A stretch of 11,137 nt of DNA, taken from Chlorobium sp. (GTDB taxonomy: Bacteria; Bacteroidota; Chlorobiia; Chlorobiales; Chlorobiaceae). The stretch is from positions 1 to 11,137 of the forward strand of contig JANQFD010000104.1 in the NCBI GenBank assembly GCA_028278005.1, written 5' to 3'. The notes beneath the pieces were generated by a model. The model worked only from the letters and a program-made list of their open reading frames with translations, made no database searches and was not told the DNA's origin. Both the position numbers and the translations under genes were made by a program. This document shows positions 1-7,418 of the stretch, piece by piece; position 1 is the first letter of the stretch; each line of letters starts with the position of its first letter.

Positions 1-732
1 GTCGCCATCATCGCAACCAGCGCAGCAATTGTTTGTGCCGGAGGACTCCAGAAAGGAGTCCCGTTCAAGGAGAAAAAAAGGCCTCGATTAAGAGAACTCT
101 TTACTACCGGTCTGACAGCGGCACGCAATCCGAGAATCCTGCTTTCCTACTCGGCAGCATTTATCGCAAGGGGCGACCAGTCCATTAACGGGACGTTTAT
201 CAGCTTGTGGGGTATGAACGCAGGCATTGCAATGGGCATGTCTTACGACGATGCTTTCTGGAATGGCACCCTCATATTCATTATCACCCAGGTCGCGGCC
301 CTCATATGGGCTCCTATTGCCGGCCCCTTCATCGACCGCATCAACAGAGTTTCTGCACTGGCTGTCTGCATGTTTCTTGCCATGCTGGGAAACCTTTCCG
401 TGCTTCTGCTCGACACTCCCTTTGATACCATAGGTTATGCCGTATTTATCTTTATGGGAATCGGTCAGATCAGTGTCTTTCTCGGAGCCCAGTCCCTTAT
501 CGGTCAGGAAGCCCCAAAGGCTAAAAGAGGCTCGATCCTGGGCACGTTCAACATAAGCGGAGCCATAGGCATTCTCATCATTGCCAAGGCAGGAGGAAAC
601 CTGTTTGACAGCATGAGCCCGCATGCCCCATTCGTCATTGTCGGATCAATAAACGCCCTGCTTATGTTATTCAGCATTTATGTACGAATAAAAGCACCTC
701 ACAAGCTTGAAACAAGCCCTGAAAACGCATGA
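1..732 (+). CDS. MFS transporter, C-terminal part (5' end outside window)
   Basis: The frame is open from base 1 to the TGA at 730-732, giving 243 residues with no start; the N-terminal half lies upstream of the window. The fragment is strongly hydrophobic, with about six membrane segments (roughly residues 1-14, 46-56, 90-108, 117-136, 144-162 and 182-196, with a last one at 210-229). A cytoplasmic-loop motif GPFIDRINR at residues 108-116 matches the MFS motif-A pattern (GxxxDRxxR), and APKAKRGSILGTFN at 171-184 resembles the conserved loop before a late transmembrane helix in many drug- and metabolite-type MFS carriers. It should sit in the inner membrane and move a small molecule by a proton-coupled or facilitated mechanism; the substrate cannot be read from the sequence. 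Its stop overlaps the mpl start by 4 nt (ATGA), so the two are probably co-transcribed and translationally coupled. This makes a murein-related substrate possible, but that is inference only. Confidence 0.85.
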   Translation, partial: VAIIATSAAIVCAGGLQKGVPFKEKKRPRLRELFTTGLTAARNPRILLSYSAAFIARGDQSINGTFISLWGMNAGIAMGMSYDDAFWNGTLIFIITQVAALIWAPIAGPFIDRINRVSALAVCMFLAMLGNLSVLLLDTPFDTIGYAVFIFMGIGQISVFLGAQSLIGQEAPKAKRGSILGTFNISGAIGILIIAKAGGNLFDSMSPHAPFVIVGSINALLMLFSIYVRIKAPHKLETSPENA

Positions 733-2177
733 GCACCATGAAACCCGGCTCTTCGATCTACTTTATCGGAATCGGCGGCACCGCCATGGCCTCCGTGGCT
801 GTGGCCCTTTCACAAGCCGGTTACAGGGTGAGCGGTTCCGACACGGCTTTGTATCCCCCCATGAGCAAGTATCTCGAAGAACATGCGATCAACTACCGGA
901 GCGGTTACGATCCGGATTTTCTTGTTGAAACAGATCTGGACTTGGTTGTTGTCGGCAACGCCGTCAGCAGGGGAAATCCGGAACTCGAACGTGCGCTTAA
1001 CGAGCGTATGCAGCTTGTCTCCATGCCGGAGATCGTCAGCAGGAATCTTATCGGCAGGAACCGATCGGTGGTGATTACCGGCACTCACGGCAAAACCACG
1101 ACAACATCTCTCACAGCGTGGCTTTTCGAACATGCCGGCCTGCAACCCGGCTTTTTGATCGGCGGCATCGCTGAAAATTTCAATGCCGGATGCAGAGCCT
1201 CGGGAAGAGATCACGATGGATATTTCATAACGGAAGGGGATGAATACGACACCGCATACTTCGACAAACGAAGCAAATTCATGCATTACCGTCCGGATAT
1301 TGCGGTCATCAACAACATTGAATTCGACCATGCGGATATCTTTACGTCCATCGAAGATATCAAACGATCGTTCCGGCAGTTTACGGCCCTTATTCCATCA
1401 AAGGGCGTCCTGATTGTTAACGGCCAGGATGCAGTCGCATCGGAAATAAGCGATAACGCACCTTGTCCCGTAGAGCGGTTCGGCATGGATGAAACATTCG
1501 ATTGGTCGGCGGTCAATATACAATCCGGAACAGACAGCACCTCTTTTCAACTGCTGCACAAGGGAAACAAAACCGGTACCGTCACCATCGATCAGTTCGG
1601 CGAGCACAACATCCTCAACACCCTTGCCGCAATCGCGGCATCTTCGCACGCCGGCATCCCTTTTTCTTCTATCCAGAAGGCTATCAGGCTCTTCAAGAGA
1701 CCAAAAAGAAGAATGGAAGTTGTAGGAGAATTCAACAGGGGTTTGACGCTTTTCGATGATTTTGCACATCACCCGACAGCAATCCATGCAACACTTTCAT
1801 CGCTTCGTCAACGGTTTGCAGACAGAAGAATAATCGCCTGTTTCGAGCCGCGTTCAAATACCAGCACGAGAAACGTTTTTCAGCATGACTTTGAAAACGC
1901 ATTTACCGACGCCGATATTGTCATCATTGGAAAAGTCCACCGCCCCGAACGATACAGGCAAAGCCAGCGTCTTGACACACGAAAACTCTCTTCTGCTCTG
2001 ACCCGTTCAGGAAAAAACGTGTATGTTTCCGCTTCGGAATCGGCCACCTATCCACAGGATATCGTAGCATTTATCGAGGACAACCTCAGAGATAACGATA
2101 TCATTATCCTTTTGAGCAATGGCAGTTTCAACGGCCTCAAACAATTTTTAACCGAAAGTTTTCTAAAAAAAAGCTGA
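729..2177 (+). CDS. mpl: UDP-N-acetylmuramate:L-alanyl-gamma-D-glutamyl-meso-diaminopimelate ligase (Mpl)
   Basis: This is a cytoplasmic Mur-ligase-family enzyme of peptidoglycan recycling. It joins recovered tripeptide L-Ala-D-Glu-mesoDAP to UDP-MurNAc using ATP, bypassing MurC, MurD and MurE. The 482 residues are slightly longer than typical Mpl (about 450-460). Visible in order: N-terminal Rossmann motif YFIGIGGTAMAS (11-22), Mur P-loop GTHGKTTTTSL (118-128), the EGDEYDTAYFD block (169-179), EHNILN (292-297), DDFAHHPTAI (343-352), FEPRSNTSTRN (372-382) and a C-terminal LSNGSFNGL (462-470). DDFAHHPT and EPRSNT separate Mpl from MurC, which normally has DDYGHHP there. The ATG at 729 overlaps the upstream transporter stop; a second ATG at 738 is possible but would lose the overlap. 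Mpl implies a DAP-type murein and uptake of murein peptides. About 80 nt separate it from gap, with no obvious terminator. Confidence 0.95.
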   Translation: MSTMKPGSSIYFIGIGGTAMASVAVALSQAGYRVSGSDTALYPPMSKYLEEHAINYRSGYDPDFLVETDLDLVVVGNAVSRGNPELERALNERMQLVSMPEIVSRNLIGRNRSVVITGTHGKTTTTSLTAWLFEHAGLQPGFLIGGIAENFNAGCRASGRDHDGYFITEGDEYDTAYFDKRSKFMHYRPDIAVINNIEFDHADIFTSIEDIKRSFRQFTALIPSKGVLIVNGQDAVASEISDNAPCPVERFGMDETFDWSAVNIQSGTDSTSFQLLHKGNKTGTVTIDQFGEHNILNTLAAIAASSHAGIPFSSIQKAIRLFKRPKRRMEVVGEFNRGLTLFDDFAHHPTAIHATLSSLRQRFADRRIIACFEPRSNTSTRNVFQHDFENAFTDADIVIIGKVHRPERYRQSQRLDTRKLSSALTRSGKNVYVSASESATYPQDIVAFIEDNLRDNDIIILLSNGSFNGLKQFLTESFLKKS

Positions 2178-2257
2178 TTATTTCATTATAGTTATCTTAT
2201 TTTCCTGCGAGTTACAACTTTCTGAACACTCTGAACAACAAACCTGAGAACGAAATT

Positions 2258-3262
2258 ATGGTAAAAGTAAAAGTCGGCATAAATGGATTCGGGCGTATCG
2301 GCCGTCTGGTCTTCCGTCAGGCAATGGCAAATGAAAAAGTGGAAGTCGTCGCCATCAACGACCTCTGTGACGCCAAAACACTTGCTCACCTCCTGAAATA
2401 CGATTCAACACACGGTGTTTTCAACGCTGATATCCAGGCTGAAGAAAACGCTCTGATTGTCAACGGCAGCAAAATCGCCATCTGTGCCGAAAAAGATCCG
2501 GAACAGCTTCCCTGGAAAGATCTTGGCGTCGACCTTGTCGTCGAGTCGACCGGCATCTTCACCAAACGCGAAACCGCAGCAAAGCATATCGCCGCAGGCG
2601 CCAAAAAAGTGATCATTTCCGCCCCTGCAAAAGACACAGTCGATGCAACTATCGTCCTGGGCGTCAATGACGATACGATTTCCGGCAGTGAAGAAATCAT
2701 TTCGAACGCAAGCTGCACGACCAACTGCCTTGCTCCGATGGCAAAAGTACTTGAAGACAGCTTCGGTATTGAAAAAGGTTTCATGACCACCGTCCACGCA
2801 TATACAAACGACCAGCGTATTCTCGACCTTCCTCACAAGGATCTGCGCCGTGCACGCTCGGCGGGAAGCTCGATTATTCCGACAAGCACCGGAGCAGCCA
2901 AAGCCATCGGCCTCGTCGTACCCGAACTTGCCGGCAAGCTCGACGGCATGGCCATGAGGGTTCCCGTTCCTGACGGTTCAGTCACCGACCTGACGGTAAT
3001 CCTTAAAAAATCGGCAACCAAAGAGGAAATCAATGCCGCCATGCAGAAAGCTGCAGAAGGCAATATGAGAGGCTTTCTTCAGTTCTGTACTGATCCTGTG
3101 GTTTCTAGCGATATCGTCGGCAACCCTCATTCCTGTATCTTCGACTCTCTCCTCACGATGTCGACCGGAAACATGGTCAAAGTCGTGGGCTGGTACGACA
3201 ACGAACTTGGTTATGCAACCAGGGTTGTCGATCTTCTCGAGATCTACGCTAACTTCGTATGA
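2258..3262 (+). CDS. gap: Glyceraldehyde-3-phosphate dehydrogenase, type I
   Basis: This is the cytoplasmic homotetrameric enzyme that interconverts glyceraldehyde-3-phosphate and 1,3-bisphosphoglycerate in glycolysis/gluconeogenesis. At 334 residues it has the usual length. The dinucleotide-binding motif GINGFGRIGRLVFR is at residues 7-20. The active-site block SNASCTTNCLAP (149-160) gives catalytic Cys153, and TTVHAYTNDQ (177-186) gives the general base His180. Asp35 in INDL, and Leu191-Pro192 in the RILDLPHKDL block, correspond to residues linked to NAD+ rather than NADP+ preference in the family, so a mainly NAD-dependent enzyme is inferred. The C-terminal WYDNELGYATRVVDL signature is intact. 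The ATG at 2258 begins the conserved N terminus directly; upstream is an A-rich stretch with no good ribosome-binding site. A strong terminator follows 28 nt after the stop. Confidence 0.97.
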   Translation: MVKVKVGINGFGRIGRLVFRQAMANEKVEVVAINDLCDAKTLAHLLKYDSTHGVFNADIQAEENALIVNGSKIAICAEKDPEQLPWKDLGVDLVVESTGIFTKRETAAKHIAAGAKKVIISAPAKDTVDATIVLGVNDDTISGSEEIISNASCTTNCLAPMAKVLEDSFGIEKGFMTTVHAYTNDQRILDLPHKDLRRARSAGSSIIPTSTGAAKAIGLVVPELAGKLDGMAMRVPVPDGSVTDLTVILKKSATKEEINAAMQKAAEGNMRGFLQFCTDPVVSSDIVGNPHSCIFDSLLTMSTGNMVKVVGWYDNELGYATRVVDLLEIYANFV

Positions 3263-3289
3263 ACTCTACGGAATGGGCTCCTCGCAATA

Positions 3290-3318
3290 AAAGACGGCCG
3301 CTGGCCGTCTTTTTTTTT
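3290..3318 (+). terminator. Intrinsic terminator of gap
   Basis: A perfect 10-bp stem AAAGACGGCC / GGCCGTCTTT with a 3-nt loop is followed by an uninterrupted T run to 3318. It begins 28 nt after the gap stop and should end the transcript carrying gap, and possibly the MFS transporter and mpl. Confidence 0.93.
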
Positions 3319-3375
3319 ACCTGTCTCTTCCAGTTTCCTACCGCTCTTTTTTAATCGCTTATCGCCTCGCAACAT

Positions 3376-3404
3376 TTGTTGAAACGATTAGTTTAGGTTA
3401 TACT
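3376..3404 (+). promoter_or_regulatory. Possible sigma-70-type promoter for the flavodoxin/PCP_red gene
   Basis: A good -10 hexamer TATACT (3399-3404) lies 17 nt after a weak -35 TTGTTG (3376-3381), about 60 nt before the start codon. A better -35 sequence, TTGAAA at 3379-3384, would leave only 14 nt spacing. The site lies after the gap terminator, where a new promoter is needed. It is supported by position and the -10 match only. Confidence 0.35.
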
Positions 3405-3464
3405 AAGTCATTACATATTGGAGCGTTCCTGACGCTTAGCCGCACAACCTTTGACGTTCAGATT

Positions 3465-4106
3465 ATGTCCAAACCTTCCCAGCAAATGAAAGCCATCATC
3501 CTTTACGATACTCGCTCCGTCGGAGGCTCGACCGACAGGTTTGTCGATGCCCTCGGAAACAGTCTGGCTGAAACCGGCGCGTATGTGGAAAAAGGCAAGT
3601 GCAAGGCAACCGCAGACTACAGTTTCGTTCAGGACTTCGACGTTGTCATTATGGGAGCACCCGTCTATTACCTGCTTGTATCTTCCGAACTGCTTGGCGC
3701 TCTTTTTCAAAGCAACCTCAAAAAATTCCTGAGAAGAAAAAAAATCGCGCTCTTTCTGACTTGCGGAAGTCCCGAACCGATGGCATATATGATGTATCTC
3801 CCTCAGCTGAAGATCCACATGGTGCGCAATAAGATCCTCGCTGAAAAAGTCTTCGCACCCCAGGAACTTTCCGACAAGCAAGCAATAGACCAGTATGTCA
3901 GCAATATCACCGAGGAGTACAGAAAAGCCCTTAAAACACGGAACAGCGCCCTGAGATGGACTGATGAAGCACAGGAACTGCTTGAGAGGATCCCGTCATT
4001 TTTCCGCAACAGAATAAAAATAGCGGCTGAAGAATACGCCGAAGAAATGGGCTACCGGGAAATCACCGTCAATGTCATAGATGAAGCCAAAGCCGAACTC
4101 GAGTAA
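3465..4106 (+). CDS. Flavodoxin-like domain fused to a PCP_red (protochlorophyllide reductase 57 kDa-type) C-terminal domain
   Basis: The protein has 213 residues and two domains. Residues 8-155 look like a flavodoxin fold: beta-strand MKAIILYDTRS followed by a Gly/Ser/Thr-rich turn (16-24) in place of the phosphate-binding loop of FMN, then FDVVIMGAPVYYLLVSSE (58-75) with the typical second flavin loop GAPVY, and KKIALFLTCGS (92-102). The FMN loop deviates from the canonical S/TxTGNT, so flavin binding is not certain. Residues 163-210 (LRWTDEAQELLERIPSFF, IKIAAEEYAEEMGYREIT) match my recall of PCP_red, the small helical domain at the C terminus of the BchB/ChlB subunit of dark-operative protochlorophyllide reductase and in some stand-alone photosynthetic proteins. 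A redox role tied to photopigment synthesis is an inference. ATG 3486 (residue 8) is an alternative start exactly at the fold. The gene stands alone between two terminators. Confidence 0.8.
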   Translation: MSKPSQQMKAIILYDTRSVGGSTDRFVDALGNSLAETGAYVEKGKCKATADYSFVQDFDVVIMGAPVYYLLVSSELLGALFQSNLKKFLRRKKIALFLTCGSPEPMAYMMYLPQLKIHMVRNKILAEKVFAPQELSDKQAIDQYVSNITEEYRKALKTRNSALRWTDEAQELLERIPSFFRNRIKIAAEEYAEEMGYREITVNVIDEAKAELE

Positions 4107-4110
4107 ACAA

Positions 4111-4136
4111 AAAAGGCCCTGGTTACAGGGCCTTTT
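4111..4136. terminator. Bidirectional terminator between the PCP_red gene and dnaJ
   Basis: A perfect 11-bp stem AAAAGGCCCTG / CAGGGCCTTTT with a 4-nt loop sits in the 33-nt gap between two convergent genes. It has a T-rich tail on both strands (TTTTCTGTT on +, TTTTTTG on -), so it can end transcription from either side: the flavodoxin/PCP_red gene and the hrcA-grpE-dnaJ operon. Confidence 0.92.
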
Positions 4137-4139
4137 CTG

Positions 4140-5339
4140 TTATCCGAAAATATCACGGGCCTTCTCAAAAAAGCTCTTCTCATGATCGGTTTTTTCATCC
4201 GGCACAAGATGATCGGATTTCCTCATCTCTTTAAGCATTTCCTTATCTTTGTGAGAGAGGTCCTTCGGAATATAGACATTGACTCTTACCAGATGATCGC
4301 CCCTGCCCGGTGACTTCAGGTGACCGATTCCCTTACCGCTGATCCTCAGCATGGTATTCGGCTGCGTTCCGGGGGGAACGGTAAGCTTCACACGTCCCTC
4401 AAGTGTAGGAACCTCGACCTTGGTACCGAGAACCATATCCGGATAGCTCAGCGGAAGATTGTAGATAACATCATCCCCCCTGCGATTGAACAGTTTGTGC
4501 GCGGCCTCTTCAATAACCACTATAAGGTCCCCATTGACACCACCCCTGGGCCCGGCATTCCCCTGTCCTCTCAGAGTAAGGTAGTTGCCGTCTTCCACGC
4601 CTGCCGGAATATTCACCTTGACCGTCGTTTCACCCTGCTTGATCCCGTCTCCGTGACAGGAAGTACAACGCTCCTTGACAACCTTTCCCTCTCCTCCGCA
4701 GGTTGGACATGCCGTTATGTTGACGAACTGCCCGAACATGGTTTTCGATGCCTGTCGGACCTCGCCTGTTCCCTGACAGGTTGAACAGGTCTCCAGTTCA
4801 CCTGTTTTCGAACCGGTGCCGCTGCAGACTTCACATGGCACCTGTTTCTTGATTTTCAGGGTTTTTTCAACACCTTTGGCAATCTCTTCAAGCTCAAGCT
4901 TCAGCCTGATTTTCAGATCACTTCCGCGGAGACCCGCCGATGACCTGGCTCTTCTGCCCCCACTGCTGAAACCTCCACTGAACACATCCTCAAAACCGAA
5001 CGGCGAGCCTTCTGCGGACCTCGCACCGCCACCGAACATGTCACTGAACGCACTGAAAATATCACCGAAGTCACTCGCACCTGCACCGTAACCTCCTCCC
5101 TGTGAGGATGCGGATGTCCCTACCCCGGCATGCCCGAACTGATCATACCGGCGGCGTTTATCATCGTTGCTCAGTACCTCATATGCTTCGTTTACCTCTT
5201 TGAAGTGCTCTTCAGCTTCACGATTATCCGGGTTCTTGTCCGGATGGTACTGCATAGCAAGCTTTCGATATGCTTTTTTTATCTCGTCCTTGGAAGCAGA
5301 TCGGGATATGCCAAGAACCTCATAGTAATCTCTCTTCAT
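4140..5339 (-). CDS. dnaJ: Chaperone protein DnaJ (Hsp40, type A)
   Basis: This is the cytoplasmic co-chaperone that binds unfolded substrates and stimulates the ATPase of DnaK. The 399-residue protein has all type A domains. The J domain (about 3-69) carries the HPD triad at 32-34 in YHPDKNPD. A Gly/Phe-rich linker spans about 70-130. The zinc-binding region has four CxxCxGxG repeats at Cys169/172, 185/188, 211/214 and 225/228. C-terminal substrate-binding and dimerisation domains run from about 235 to 375. It is the last gene of hrcA-grpE-dnaJ, 56 nt after grpE, and ends 3 nt before the shared terminator. The ATG at 5339 gives the standard N terminus MKRDYYEVLG. An AAGGA lies too far upstream to be a normal ribosome-binding site. 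dnaK is not in the window. Confidence 0.98.
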   Translation of the reverse strand: MKRDYYEVLGISRSASKDEIKKAYRKLAMQYHPDKNPDNREAEEHFKEVNEAYEVLSNDDKRRRYDQFGHAGVGTSASSQGGGYGAGASDFGDIFSAFSDMFGGGARSAEGSPFGFEDVFSGGFSSGGRRARSSAGLRGSDLKIRLKLELEEIAKGVEKTLKIKKQVPCEVCSGTGSKTGELETCSTCQGTGEVRQASKTMFGQFVNITACPTCGGEGKVVKERCTSCHGDGIKQGETTVKVNIPAGVEDGNYLTLRGQGNAGPRGGVNGDLIVVIEEAAHKLFNRRGDDVIYNLPLSYPDMVLGTKVEVPTLEGRVKLTVPPGTQPNTMLRISGKGIGHLKSPGRGDHLVRVNVYIPKDLSHKDKEMLKEMRKSDHLVPDEKTDHEKSFFEKARDIFG

Positions 5340-5395
5340 CTGTTGCCTACTGTTCCTTGTATGCTGTTTTCTTGTAATAACATTTCTTTTAATTG

Positions 5396-5962
5396 CTACT
5401 TCGCCACTACGACCTTTGCATGCCGAAGAACCCTGTCTCCAAGCTTGTAGCCGGCCTGGAACTCTTCAATGACCGTTTCAGGCTCTGCATCCGGGGCGTC
5501 AACCAGTGTAATCGCCTCGTGGAATGCAACATCCATTTTCTTTCCTACCGATTCAATTTTCGAAACCCCCTTATCGGCAAGCCATTTGAATAGATTTTTC
5601 CTCAACAGCTCGACTCCGTCAACATAGGGCTTTGCCTCCTCGGTTTTTTCAAGCACTGCCGGAGCATATGCTATAACCCGATTCACATCATCAACTATGG
5701 GAAGCAGTTCCTTTATAGTATTCTCGATAGTGCGGGTTGCGGCCATCTGTGCTTCGCGCTCTTTCTGACGGCGAAAGTTCTCGAATTCCGCCGCCTTGCG
5801 CATAAGCTCTTCACGCAGTTTTTCCGTCTGCTCTGCGTTCTCGTTCAACGAATTTTCAAGCTCACTTACTCTTTCGGCAAGAGCTTCAGCCTGAGGCATG
5901 GTTTCCTCACCTGTTGTTTCCTCTTTTTGCCCTGTTTTATGCTTTGACGCTTTCTTTGTCAT
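5396..5962 (-). CDS. grpE: GrpE, nucleotide exchange factor of DnaK
   Basis: GrpE releases ADP from DnaK and so resets the DnaK/DnaJ cycle; it acts as a dimer in the cytoplasm. The protein has 188 residues, a normal length. A charged, low-complexity N terminus (1-25) precedes a long heptad-rich helix (about 25-82, including AEFENFRRQKEREAQ) that forms the dimer coiled coil. ELLPIVDDVNRVI (85-97) follows, and the C-terminal beta domain ends in the family signature GYKLGDRVLRHAKVVVAK (171-188). It lies between hrcA (94-nt spacer) and dnaJ (56-nt spacer) in one operon. The ATG at 5962 is preceded by an A/T-rich stretch without a Shine-Dalgarno sequence. Confidence 0.96.
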   Translation of the reverse strand: MTKKASKHKTGQKEETTGEETMPQAEALAERVSELENSLNENAEQTEKLREELMRKAAEFENFRRQKEREAQMAATRTIENTIKELLPIVDDVNRVIAYAPAVLEKTEEAKPYVDGVELLRKNLFKWLADKGVSKIESVGKKMDVAFHEAITLVDAPDAEPETVIEEFQAGYKLGDRVLRHAKVVVAK

Positions 5963-5994
5963 ATGTTTACACTTGTTTTAATTAGCTTTCACCC

Positions 5995-6058
5995 GAGCAG
6001 CACTCAAGCCGGATAATGATGCTTCGGTACTGGTCAGGGTTACTGGTCACTGCTGCTC
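5995..6058 (-). other. Structured spacer between hrcA and grpE
   Basis: The 94-nt spacer has an 8-bp inverted repeat, GAGCAGCA (5995-6002) and TGCTGCTC (6051-6058), the outer arm reaching into the hrcA stop codon. Between the arms is a 9-nt direct repeat TACTGGTCA (6028-6036 and 6041-6049) with a 13-nt period. An mRNA stem here could affect processing or relative expression of hrcA and grpE; no T run follows, so it is not an obvious terminator. Function is inferred only. Confidence 0.35.
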
Positions 6059-7115
6059 AGGATAACGAGTGCGACAGCCTGTCGGCCATGTAATCGACAA
6101 GCCTTACAACACGTCCGTAATCCATTCTTTTCGGACCGAGCACTCCCACTTTTCCCATTGTATTCCCCACATAATACTGTGTAGTAACCACAGTAAAATC
6201 ATCTGCAGTGGAGGTTCTGTTTTCTTTTCCTATTGAAATGCTCACATCCATCCCGGGTGGTTTTACCGGTGTTATCCTGCCATCTTTTTCAAGCAACTCG
6301 ACCATCCGGTTTTTATCCTCGATCATGCAAACCAGGTCACGTACTTTCTGGGGCTGATCGAATTCCGGCTGGTTGACTATATACTCGGTCCCTGCGATAT
6401 ACAGCCTTTCAAGAACTGGCGATTCATCAAAAAGGCTGTCTGCGGATCCGACAATCATATTCAGTAAAGCCCTGTCCTTATTGTAATCGGCCAGACGCCT
6501 GCTGATCGAATTCCGGATTTCCGAAAGGGTCAGCCCGGAAAGCCTCTCGTTAAGCAGATCGATGACGTTATCGATTTGCAGGCGGGAAACCTCGAGATTC
6601 AGCTCCATAACAATGGTTTTTACAAACAGAGACTGAAAAGAAAGGATAACCATTATCCTCGAAGAACTGAGCATGACCATATCCAGCCGCTCGAAAACAG
6701 CGTTGGTCAGCCTTGGTGAAATAACGACGCTAAGCTGCCGTGAAATACTTCCGAGCACCTTTGCCGCCGCCTGAAGAACATCAGCAGAATCTTTCGGATC
6801 GTGATTGAGCAGTTCAAAATTACGGTCTATGTGGTTTTTCTCCTCCTCACCGATGCGCTGCACACGCATAATAAGATCCACGTAATAGCGATACCCCTTG
6901 TCGGTCGGGACGCGGCCGGCAGAAGTATGCGGCTGGCTGATGTAACCATCTTCTTCAAGATCGGCCATGACGTTTCTTATGGTTGCGTCTGAAAGGCCGA
7001 GATTATAATTTCTGGCGATATAGCGCGAACCCACCGGAGCTGCATTCAGGACATATGCCTGAATGATAATAGACAGCACCTGACGCTCGCGGTCCGATAA
7101 TTCCTTGAACTTCAT
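6057..7115 (-). CDS. hrcA: Heat-inducible transcription repressor HrcA
   Basis: HrcA is the dimeric repressor that binds CIRCE operators in front of groESL and dnaK-type operons; its folding depends on GroEL, which couples repression to chaperone supply. The protein is 352 residues, a normal length. The N-terminal winged helix-turn-helix (about 1-75) is highly characteristic: LSDRERQVLSIII, APVGSRYIARNYNLGLSDAT, IRNVMADLEEDGYI and HTSAGRVPTDKGYRYYVD. The remaining part has the GAF-like and dimerisation regions, ending with VGVLGPKRMDYGRVVRLVDY, another family signature. It is the first gene of the operon with grpE and dnaJ. The ATG at 7115 gives the conserved MKFKELSDRERQVL start. A 107-bp repeat ends only 14 nt upstream, so its promoter must be inside or beyond that repeat. 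I found no CIRCE sequence upstream. Confidence 0.97.
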   Translation of the reverse strand: MKFKELSDRERQVLSIIIQAYVLNAAPVGSRYIARNYNLGLSDATIRNVMADLEEDGYISQPHTSAGRVPTDKGYRYYVDLIMRVQRIGEEEKNHIDRNFELLNHDPKDSADVLQAAAKVLGSISRQLSVVISPRLTNAVFERLDMVMLSSSRIMVILSFQSLFVKTIVMELNLEVSRLQIDNVIDLLNERLSGLTLSEIRNSISRRLADYNKDRALLNMIVGSADSLFDESPVLERLYIAGTEYIVNQPEFDQPQKVRDLVCMIEDKNRMVELLEKDGRITPVKPPGMDVSISIGKENRTSTADDFTVVTTQYYVGNTMGKVGVLGPKRMDYGRVVRLVDYMADRLSHSLS

Positions 7116-7129
7116 ACTTACTACATTGG

Positions 7130-7236
7130 GGGTACCTCTAAAAACTTATTGCGCGCCCAAATTGCTGCGTTATCCCGACCTTGTCGAGACACTCTCCCGA
7201 TAGAATCGGGACTCATGACACTTTTTAGAGATGCCC
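7130..7236 (-). repeat. 107-bp palindromic interspersed element, copy 1
   Basis: Terminal inverted repeats of 15 bp (7130-7144 and 7222-7236) match at 13 positions and contain CTCTAAAAA / TTTTTAGAG. Inside are two hairpins: TCCCGAT-AGA-ATCGGGA at 7195-7211 and a 7-bp stem at 7173-7189. Read on the minus strand, it aligns end to end without gaps with the element at 8566-8672 (78 of 107 identical by hand count), including a 31-nt identical core. It contains no ORF of its own. It lies in the leader of hrcA, in sense orientation. No clear target-site duplication is seen at its edges. It may be a MITE-like element or a structured RNA leader. Confidence 0.8.
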
Positions 7237-7418
7237 TTGATTCAGTAGATAAACGAACGAACTTTTAAAAAGGCCAAAATTATCAAAAAAAACAACCTGT
7301 CACCGTATCCGTCAACGATTAAATTCCGACTTTTTAACACTGATGATACCCTATTAATTTCACCACATCAAAGCCACAGTTCAACGCTGCCGATATGCAA
7401 ACGGTATAGAGTTTATCC
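7237..7418. other. Intergenic DNA between hrcA and prmC, no gene seen
   Basis: This A/T-rich stretch sits between two repeat elements. I see no coding potential with recognisable features, and no CIRCE inverted repeat. It contains the candidate hrcA promoter at 7343-7371, which would give an hrcA leader of more than 200 nt. Confidence 0.6.
7343..7371 (-). promoter_or_regulatory. Candidate sigma-70 promoter of hrcA-grpE-dnaJ
   Basis: On the minus strand TTGATG (-35, 4 of 6 consensus matches) is followed after exactly 17 nt by TATCAT (-10, 5 of 6). It lies about 228 nt upstream of the hrcA start, and the transcript would carry the whole 107-nt repeat in its leader. It is the best-spaced match I found by eye in the spacer; others may exist. 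Confidence 0.45.

Noticed and set aside
4320..4784. Open frame of 154 codons on the + strand inside dnaJ
   Set aside because: It is antisense to the intact and well-conserved dnaJ coding sequence.
5981..6004. TTAGC and GCACTC fragments suggesting a CIRCE operator before grpE
   Set aside because: The halves are in the wrong arrangement (no TTAGCACTC-N9-GAGTGCTAA palindrome) and could only be made to fit by ignoring most positions.
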